Assembly: GCA_027622115.1 (NCBI GenBank)
Contig: JAQBZS010000502.1
Location: 1 to 5,897, forward strand
DNA: 5,897 bases
Direction of reading: 5' to 3'
Source: Planctomycetota bacterium
Lineage (GTDB): Bacteria > Planctomycetota > Planctomycetia > Planctomycetales > Planctomycetaceae
This document shows, in pieces, positions 1 through 3,838 of this stretch (the stretch's first letter is position 1; every line of letters begins with the position of its first letter). A program made the translations under genes and the position numbers. The notes under the pieces were generated by a model. The model was not told where the DNA came from, did not search any database, and was given only the letters and a program-made list of their open reading frames with translations.

Positions 1-99
1 TGAGCCGTTGGCCGTAAGGCCTCGGGCTAGCGCGGTGCCCGGCCGCTTACGCGTCACGGCTCACAACTCTCGAACCATTGGGCGTTAGCCGCTAGCGCC
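1..99. repeat. Intergenic palindromic repeat, two hairpin units
   Basis: The first unit (1-63) is bounded by a perfect 8-bp inverted repeat, TGAGCCGT at 1-8 and ACGGCTCA at 56-63. Nested inside are GTAAG (14-18) with CTTAC (46-50) and CGGGC (23-27) with GCCCG (37-41). The second unit (81-99) is a 7-bp stem, GGCGTTA with TAGCGCC (one G-T pair), around a 5-base loop. The style (GCGTTAGC/GCTAGCGCC arms joined to GAGCCG ends) resembles the short intergenic repeats I associate with Rhodopirellula-type genomes; that family link is from memory. It lies just beyond the stop of the STAS gene. There is no T-run, so it is not a classical terminator, although it could still stall or stabilise transcripts. 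It may continue beyond the left edge. Confidence 0.6.
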
Positions 100-117
100 T
101 TGCCGCTCACAAACGCA

Positions 118-447
118 TCAGAAACTCGCCGCGGCCGTCGACACATCCGGAAACACTTCGAAGTGCATTTCCATGTCGGTGACCTTAAGAATGTCCCGCA
201 ACAGTGGATTTGGTGCAGCCAGTTTGAGACTGCCGCCTCGGACCAAGAAGTCGTCCTGATAATCGAGTAGCAGCTCCAAACCTTCGCTATCCACTAACGG
301 AATGCGTTCCAAATCCAGCACCACGCACGGAGCGCCGTTGTCGCGTGCGGAATCCAGTAAACTCGTCAAATGCGCAGACGTATCGCGGTCAATCGGTTCC
401 GTTCCCGTAATGACATCCACGTGCCCTTGTCGAAAGTTTTCAAACAT
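118..447 (-). CDS. STAS-domain protein (anti-sigma factor antagonist type), Glu at the usual phospho-Ser site
   Basis: A 109-residue, single-domain cytosolic protein with no signal peptide or membrane segment. The fold is recognised from a hydrophobic beta strand running into the STAS signature: VVLDLERIPLVDSEGLELLL at about residues 42-61, followed by a second strand (GGSLKLAAPNP) and a C-terminal helix/strand region. STAS proteins bind anti-sigma or switch kinases, or act as modules in larger complexes; the partner here is unknown. In SpoIIAA-like antagonists the motif is D-S-S-G-L with the second Ser phosphorylated. Here it is D53-S54-E55-G56-L57, so that Ser is replaced by Glu. I chose the ATG at 445-447 over upstream in-frame ATGs because those lie in or before the terminator hairpin at 482-516, and the extra N-terminus would simply translate that hairpin. 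No strong Shine-Dalgarno is visible. It lies downstream of the pseudopilin gene on the same strand but behind the terminator, so it may rely on read-through or its own promoter. STAS assignment is firm; role is not. Confidence 0.87.
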   Translation of the reverse strand: MFENFRQGHVDVITGTEPIDRDTSAHLTSLLDSARDNGAPCVVLDLERIPLVDSEGLELLLDYQDDFLVRGGSLKLAAPNPLLRDILKVTDMEMHFEVFPDVSTAAASF

Positions 448-481
448 TGGTTGGTTGGCCCGATAAGAAGTGAAGTCGCAC

Positions 482-516
482 AAAAAAAAAGCCTTGACGA
501 GGTTTCCCATCAAGGC
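482..516 (-). terminator. Intrinsic terminator behind the pseudopilin gene
   Basis: Read on the minus strand this is GCCTTGA (516-510), a 12-base loop and TCAAGGC (497-491), followed immediately by nine T (490-482). The 7-bp perfect stem and uninterrupted T-run are the classical Rho-independent form. It begins 39 bases after the pseudopilin stop codon and ends 34 bases before the STAS start codon, so it should separate the two genes and limit how much STAS message comes from the pseudopilin promoter. Confidence 0.85.
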
Positions 517-554
517 CCTGAACATCAACAGGTCGCCCGCGATGTCCGCTTGAC

Positions 555-971
555 TTAGAGATTGTCATATCCGGTGAAGTTGATAATCAGTTCACCCGTC
601 AGGTTGTCGTAAGCCCAAGATTGAGTTCCACTGACGGTCAACGCCGCACCGGACGTCTGCACGCGGACGGTGTCATCCTTATTGCCGACCGGGCAGGTCG
701 GGAAGGACTTACCACGCAAGAACGTGTCTAGGCCGGCTTTGAACGTCGCTTCGTCGGTACCGGGATAGCTGCCGTTTTCGGCCTTGTAGAGTTCGATGGC
801 GTCGCGAATCACGGACAGCGACTGTTCGGCGCTACTATCCTTGGCTTCGTTGGCGGTATCAAACATCTTCGGAGCGGCGGCGGCGGCCAAAATGCCGATG
901 ATCAACACGACCACCACCAATTCGACCAGTGTGAACCCACTTCGTCGTTGCTGCTTGTTCTGAGTACGCAT
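555..971 (-). CDS. Type II secretion/type IV pilus-like pseudopilin (GspG-like)
   Basis: A 138-residue protein with a canonical class III prepilin leader: a short basic N-terminus (residues 1-11, rich in Arg, Lys and Gln), then G12 and F13-T-L-V-E17. Prepilin peptidase would cut after G12 and methylate F13; E17 is the conserved Glu at mature position 5. Residues 13-33 form the hydrophobic helix, ending at P34. The following amphipathic helix leads to YKAENGSYPG (62-71), the usual GspG-type turn, and then a small globular domain with one Cys (C93, in FPTCPVG). The length suits a minor or major pseudopilin of about 125 mature residues. Pseudopilins polymerise in the inner membrane into the short pseudopilus that drives type II export; whether this one serves secretion or a pilus cannot be told, as no other gsp/pil gene is in the window. 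The start is supported by GAGGGG eight bases upstream of the ATG (minus strand, 985-980). It is transcribed toward the STAS gene and closed by the terminator at 482-516. Confidence 0.92.
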   Translation of the reverse strand: MRTQNKQQRRSGFTLVELVVVVLIIGILAAAAAPKMFDTANEAKDSSAEQSLSVIRDAIELYKAENGSYPGTDEATFKAGLDTFLRGKSFPTCPVGNKDDTVRVQTSGAALTVSGTQSWAYDNLTGELIINFTGYDNL

Positions 972-1178
972 CGTTGTGTCCCCTCAATTTGGATGAACCT
1001 CTTGGCCTCGAGACCCAGTCGAGACCGACAACCCGTGAGCGAGCCTTACACCCCGTCGAGCACCATCAACCGACCCATGTCAATGGATTCGAGCCACGAC
1101 TTCGGCCTCGGCCCGCTCCTTCAGGTGAATCACTCACTGAACCTAATTGAACCTACGTCGGGTTTTTGAGGGAGGCAA
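972..1178. other. Intergenic region upstream of the pseudopilin gene
   Basis: No gene is supported here. It should hold the pseudopilin promoter on the minus strand. Besides the doubled TCGAGACC motif, there is a near-tandem repeat at 1138-1157, TGAACCTAAT followed by TGAACCTACG. A purine-rich GAGGGAGG at 1168-1175 precedes the ATG at 1179. Confidence 0.5.
1008..1026. promoter_or_regulatory. Doubled 8-bp motif upstream of the pseudopilin gene
   Basis: TCGAGACC occurs twice, at 1008-1015 and 1019-1026, in direct orientation with an 11-bp period, about one helical turn. It sits 37-55 bases upstream of the pseudopilin start codon, where a promoter or operator would be expected. A regulator binding two adjacent sites on one DNA face would produce this layout, but I cannot assign a factor. 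A TTGACA hexamer is on the minus strand at 1083-1078, but no good -10 box lies at normal spacing from it. Confidence 0.3.
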
Positions 1179-1454
1179 ATGACTGCGTTTGAATTCGGAG
1201 GGATTGCACTCACACCGAGCTGCAAACCGGCAGAATCGTCGCATTCGACGGTCTTGGGAACGCTTCCAGGCACGGAAACGAAATTGCGGTCGGGTTTCCT
1301 GACGCACCCTTCAGGTGGCGATGTCTCGGATGAACGTGGATACGACATCCACCACTTTTCCCATTTGGCGCCGCAGGCCGAGCCGCCCGCACCGGAAGAA
1401 ATCGCGTCGCTGATTAGCGATTGTCGATGGAGTTGGAGGAGATGGACACGCTGA
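1179..1454 (+). CDS. Doubtful 91-residue hypothetical protein
   Basis: An open frame of 91 codons starting at ATG 1179 and preceded by GAGGGAGG (1168-1175), a plausible if closely spaced ribosome binding site. The translation begins MTAFEFGGIALTPSCKP and contains Pro- and Glu-rich PPAPEEIASLISDC at about residues 70-82. It ends in an odd Trp/Arg-rich tail (RWSWRRWTR) that looks like out-of-frame reading. I recognise no domain, signal peptide or membrane helix. Open frames of similar length exist on the opposite strand (1130-1480), which weakens the case. It could be a small orphan gene, the remains of a longer gene whose 3' end was lost by a frameshift near 1420-1430, or chance. The neighbouring DUF433 gene is also damaged, so a decayed region is reasonable. 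Confidence 0.22.
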   Translation: MTAFEFGGIALTPSCKPAESSHSTVLGTLPGTETKLRSGFLTHPSGGDVSDERGYDIHHFSHLAPQAEPPAPEEIASLISDCRWSWRRWTR

Positions 1455-1576
1455 TCGGTATACTCGAAGTCGATTTTCACCGAAGCGAACGCGTTGAAAG
1501 CAGTGCGTCAGACTGTGCGCGAAGCCTGACTGCCACTTCGACGATCGCGTTACCGGACGAATTCAGGAGTCCACGA

Positions 1577-1800
1577 ATGTTCGACCGTATCGTTTGCGAC
1601 CCCGATATCCTGACCGCAAGCCGATCGTCAAGGGAACTCGGATCAGCGTGAAAATCATCCTGGAGTGGCTGGGCAGCGGAGCCAGCCGTAAGGACATCGT
1701 CCAGCAGTATCCGCACCTCACGGTGGAAGACGTCGAACAGGCGACAGCGTTCGCCGCGTCGTCGTTTCGCAACGACGTTGTTGACGTCGGATGGGGCTGA
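1577..1800 (+). pseudogene. DUF433 (PF04255) antitoxin-type protein, broken by a one-base deletion
   Basis: The gene starts at ATG 1577 behind a very good ribosome binding site (AGGAG 1565-1569, 7-base spacer) and reads MFDRIVCDPDILT, the usual DUF433 opening. After the ACC codon at 1613-1615 the frame is lost and would stop at 1651. The other frame continues the family pattern from 1618: KPIVKGTRISVKIILEWLGS, then ASRKDIVQQYPHLTVEDVEQATAFAA, to the stop at 1798-1800. The family consensus around the join is G-K-P-x-I-x-G-T-R-I; adding one G near 1616 (ACC-GGC-AAG) restores it and gives a 74-residue protein. DUF433 proteins are small helix-turn-helix-like proteins, often the antitoxin of a pair with a DUF5615 PIN-like nuclease encoded just downstream. 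No such gene follows here. The rest of the frame is well conserved, so the lesion is recent or is a sequencing error. No slippery heptamer is present to suggest programmed shifting. Confidence 0.85.
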
Positions 1801-2129
1801 GGAAAGGCCAGCACGCGGAAACGGGGCAACAGTCGGCAAGATTGCGAAACGATCAACACGATGGCCGGCACTCCCAGTTGCCGTGAAATGAGTCGCTTGT
1901 TTGAGAATTCTCTGAAATTCAGCGGAGCTTCATGATCGCTTAACACTCGGCCCTAGACTTCGTGACGTCGCGGCGACGAGCGGTCGGACCTGAGAACACC
2001 AACCGCCGCCGCTGCAACGAACATCGACGGTCCTTTGGTCAGGCGGCGATCCGGCGTTTCCCAAGCCACAAACAAGGCAGGCGGCGCCGATCGATCCCGT
2101 CGATCAATGCAGGTCGCCGATGGAAAAAA
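1801..2129. other. Gene-poor stretch between the DUF433 remnant and the DUF1559 leader
   Basis: No gene is supported. In the position where a DUF5615 toxin would be expected after DUF433, the three forward frames are interrupted by stops within 200 bases and none shows a PIN-like acidic motif pattern. From 1962 on, one frame stays open and is continuous with the DUF1559 gene, but its translation is Arg-rich and featureless, typical of a non-coding GC-rich leader. Confidence 0.5.
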
Positions 2130-2174
2130 GAGTCCGCCTCGGCCCAAGTTTGCACGCCCGGCCAAGACGGACTC
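2124..2174 (-). terminator. Candidate minus-strand intrinsic terminator or structured RNA 3' end
   Basis: GAGTCCG (2130-2136) is a perfect inverted repeat of CGGACTC (2168-2174). The stem extends inward through CCTCGGCC and GGCCAAGA with only two C-A mismatches, giving 13 paired positions out of 15 and a 15-base loop (2145-2159). On the minus strand the stem is followed directly by six T (2129-2124), the intrinsic terminator form. No minus-strand protein gene lies upstream to be terminated, so it could end an antisense or small RNA, block antisense transcription, or act only as a hairpin in the plus-strand leader of the DUF1559 gene. Confidence 0.45.
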
Positions 2175-2179
2175 CCGAT

Positions 2180-2208
2180 CGAAATGCGGACGGTGGGTCC
2201 GCATTTCG
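2180..2208. promoter_or_regulatory. Perfect 12-bp hairpin in the DUF1559 leader
   Basis: CGAAATGCGGAC (2180-2191) and GTCCGCATTTCG (2197-2208) form a perfect 12-bp stem with a 5-base loop (GGTGG). It ends 20 bases before the AGGAGA ribosome binding site of the DUF1559 gene. There is no T-run on either strand. Its GCGGAC arm could also pair with GTCCGC at 2132-2137 in the upstream hairpin, so alternative folds are possible. It may be an mRNA-stabilising 5' hairpin, part of a regulatory leader, or a DNA-binding palindrome. Confidence 0.5.
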
Positions 2209-2228
2209 CGTTCATCATGCTCGCACTT

Positions 2229-2234
2229 AGGAGA
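2229..2234 (+). promoter_or_regulatory. Ribosome binding site that sets the DUF1559 start
   Basis: AGGAGA, six bases before the ATG at 2241. It favours this ATG over the in-frame ATG at 2217, which would place the ribosome binding site inside the coding sequence, and over still earlier in-frame starts. Confidence 0.8.
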
Positions 2235-2240
2235 TTTGTA

Positions 2241-3476
2241 ATGCAAGTTGTCCTCGAACCGCACAGAGTCACTCCGCGTCGTGTTGCTATTCGAGCCGGG
2301 TTTACCTTAATCGAATTGCTCGTCGTGATCGCGATCATTGCCCTGTTGGCGGCACTGATCATCCCGGCCGTCATGTCCGCTCGCGAAGCCGCGCGTAGCA
2401 CCAACTGTAAGAACAATCTGCGTCAATTCGGTATCGCGCTTTCGGCATTTGCTGAAAAGGATCCTTCCGGCCGCATGTGTACCGGAGCAATGGATTGGAA
2501 GCGCGATGGCAGCCCCGACCATTGGGGCTGGGTGGCGGACGTGCTTAAGGTCAATGGCGGCCGACCGGGCGATATGCTGTGTCCGTCGAATCCATTGCGT
2601 GGCATTGAAAAACTGAACGACCTGCTGGGCAAGGACACTTCCGGTTTGAGCGCCATGCCCATCGATCGAATCGGCGTCGGCAAATTGGGAAATGCGTTAC
2701 TCAACACGCCGGTCGGTGCGGAACGGGTTCCGTTGGTTGCCGAAGCGATTCGTGGCGGAGTCAACACGAATTATGCGTCCAGTTGGCATATGGTCCGCGG
2801 GGGTGCTCGTTATGTGCCGGGTGCGAATACGGTATTGATGGTCGAGACTTCAGGCGGCTTTAAGGACTTCCAAAACGGGACCGGTCCCTTAACGACCCGT
2901 GACATCGACAGTGCCGACGTTCCGTCCAGCAACATCCCCATGTTGGCGGACGGTGCTCCCGGTGATGCGGATGAAGCCGTCCTCAGCGCGACAATCAACA
3001 ACGAGTTGAGAGCTGGCTCGCGACTGGCGGAATCGTTCAACGATGGTCCCGGCTGGTGGAACGGTGCGGGCGTGAAGTTGCTCAGCAAAGAAGCGGTACC
3101 AGTCGCTTCCACGATTCCGCGCCAGTTTCCTTCGTCGGGAACGGTCGTGACGAGTTCGAACGAACCGTCGTTTGCCTCGGCAACCGCTTGGTCGCAGGGC
3201 AACAAGCTCATATTGCAGGACACGCGGGATTGGTTCGCCGTGCATGGCGATACGGCCAATATCTTGATGGCCGACGGCAGCGTGAAACAGTTGGTGGACC
3301 GCAACGGCGACGGCTATTTCAACCCAGGGTTCCCCGTGGTGGATGGCGGCAATGCATCAAAAACTGTCGGCTACACGGACGGCACGACGGAGATCAATGC
3401 CTTCGAAGTCTTCACCGGCTTGAACCTCAACAACAAGCAGTTTGAGAAAGACACGTTCGAAGCACCAGGTAACTGA
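2241..3476 (+). CDS. DUF1559 (PF07596) protein with prepilin-type N-terminal cleavage/methylation motif
   Basis: A 411-residue protein. Residues 1-19 are a short basic leader, then G20 and F21-T-L-I-E25, a prepilin peptidase site; hydrophobic residues 21-44 form the membrane/assembly helix, ending IIPAV. It continues with the family-typical SAREAARSTNCKNNLRQFGIAL (about 46-67). Near the C-terminus is the other DUF1559 hallmark: H335-G-D-x-x-N340 followed by MADGSVKQLVD with D345-G346-S-V, then NGDGYFNPG (355-363). The middle (about 75-330) is the variable beta-rich, probably extracytoplasmic domain with many Gly and Asn. The family is known almost entirely from planctomycetes, verrucomicrobia and relatives, often in dozens of paralogues per genome; the members are pseudopilin-like, and their exact function is not established. 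The start is set by AGGAGA at 2229-2234. It appears monocistronic, with a hairpin-rich leader upstream and a palindromic element downstream. The family call is secure. Confidence 0.93.
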   Translation: MQVVLEPHRVTPRRVAIRAGFTLIELLVVIAIIALLAALIIPAVMSAREAARSTNCKNNLRQFGIALSAFAEKDPSGRMCTGAMDWKRDGSPDHWGWVADVLKVNGGRPGDMLCPSNPLRGIEKLNDLLGKDTSGLSAMPIDRIGVGKLGNALLNTPVGAERVPLVAEAIRGGVNTNYASSWHMVRGGARYVPGANTVLMVETSGGFKDFQNGTGPLTTRDIDSADVPSSNIPMLADGAPGDADEAVLSATINNELRAGSRLAESFNDGPGWWNGAGVKLLSKEAVPVASTIPRQFPSSGTVVTSSNEPSFASATAWSQGNKLILQDTRDWFAVHGDTANILMADGSVKQLVDRNGDGYFNPGFPVVDGGNASKTVGYTDGTTEINAFEVFTGLNLNNKQFEKDTFEAPGN

Positions 3477-3495
3477 TCGGTCGACCTGCCAGAGT

Positions 3496-3563
3496 GTCGG
3501 GAGTCTTTTCTCGGCGAGAGATCAATGGTTTCATGAAACCGCTCAACCGAGAAAACTCCCGAC
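3496..3563. repeat. 68-bp palindromic element after the DUF1559 gene
   Basis: The outer arms are GTCGGGAGTCTTTTCTCGG (3496-3514) and CCGAGAAAACTCCCGAC (3547-3563), complementary except for a two-base bulge. The centre holds a perfect 14-base palindrome, GGTTTCATGAAACC (3527-3540), with GAG (3516-3518) and CTC (3542-3544) between the tiers. It starts 20 bases past the DUF1559 stop codon, so it could end that transcript, although no T-run follows on either strand. A small non-autonomous mobile element or a DNA-level cruciform is the alternative; I see no obvious target-site duplication in the flanks. Confidence 0.6.
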
Positions 3564-3640
3564 CCCGTTCGCTCGTGTTCTGATTGCAGCCCTGTTGCGT
3601 CGTGCTACAAGTCCGAGAATTTCAGGACGACAACGAAAAT

Positions 3641-3703
3641 GTAGCCGCCTCGCCAGACGGTGGTTTCGCAGCGCTGCCTCCACCGTCTGGAGACAGTGGC
3701 TAC
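3641..3703. repeat. REP-like intergenic hairpin repeat
   Basis: The outer inverted repeat is GTAGCC (3641-3646) with GGCTAC (3698-3703), and the inner one is CCAGACGGTGG (3653-3663) with CCACCGTCTGG (3680-3690), both perfect. The 16-base loop contains the palindrome GCAGCGCTGC (3668-3677). The strict nested symmetry between two genes is the shape of REP/BIME-type dispersed elements. There is no T-run, so terminator function is uncertain. Confidence 0.65.
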
Positions 3704-3775
3704 GTCGGTTGTCGACCGCAGGCAGCGTCGTTTGACCGTCAGCCGAAGGCGCACGCGTACCCAATCTGTCAACAC

Positions 3776-3796
3776 GCGTAAGCCTTCCGCTAACGC
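3776..3796. repeat. Short hairpin related to the left-edge repeat
   Basis: GCGTAAGC (3776-3783) and GCTAACGC (3789-3796) form an 8-position stem with one A-A mismatch around a 5-base loop. The GCGTAAGC/GCTAACGC arms resemble the GTAAG, CTTAC and GCGTTAGC pieces at 1-99, suggesting the same repeat family. CACGCGTA occurs at 3752-3759 and again at 3773-3780, overlapping its left arm. Confidence 0.4.
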
Positions 3797-3838
3797 TTCA
3801 ACGAACTAGAGAATCCCGGTTTTCTTGGAGAGTGAGCC

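Noticed and set aside
1055..1083. Sigma-70 promoter for the pseudopilin gene using TTGACA at 1083-1078
   Set aside because: At 17-bp spacing the -10 position reads CTCGAC, which is not promoter-like.
1130..1480. 116-codon minus-strand open frame
   Set aside because: No ribosome binding site or recognised motif was seen, and it overlaps the weak plus-strand candidate; neither strand is convincing, so only the one with a ribosome binding site is listed.
1577..1651. Programmed -1 frameshift in the DUF433 gene
   Set aside because: No X-XXY-YYZ slippery heptamer or A/T-rich slippery run lies at 1606-1620; a plain deletion explains the data.
1801..1960. DUF5615 PIN-like toxin gene expected after DUF433
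   Set aside because: All three forward frames contain early stops and none shows the family's N-terminal Asp motif; faint C-terminal similarity was too subjective to report as a remnant.
1962..2240. In-frame upstream extension of the DUF1559 gene
   Set aside because: It would place about 93 Arg-rich residues before the prepilin leader, which must be near the N-terminus, and the ribosome binding site at 2229-2234 points to the ATG at 2241.
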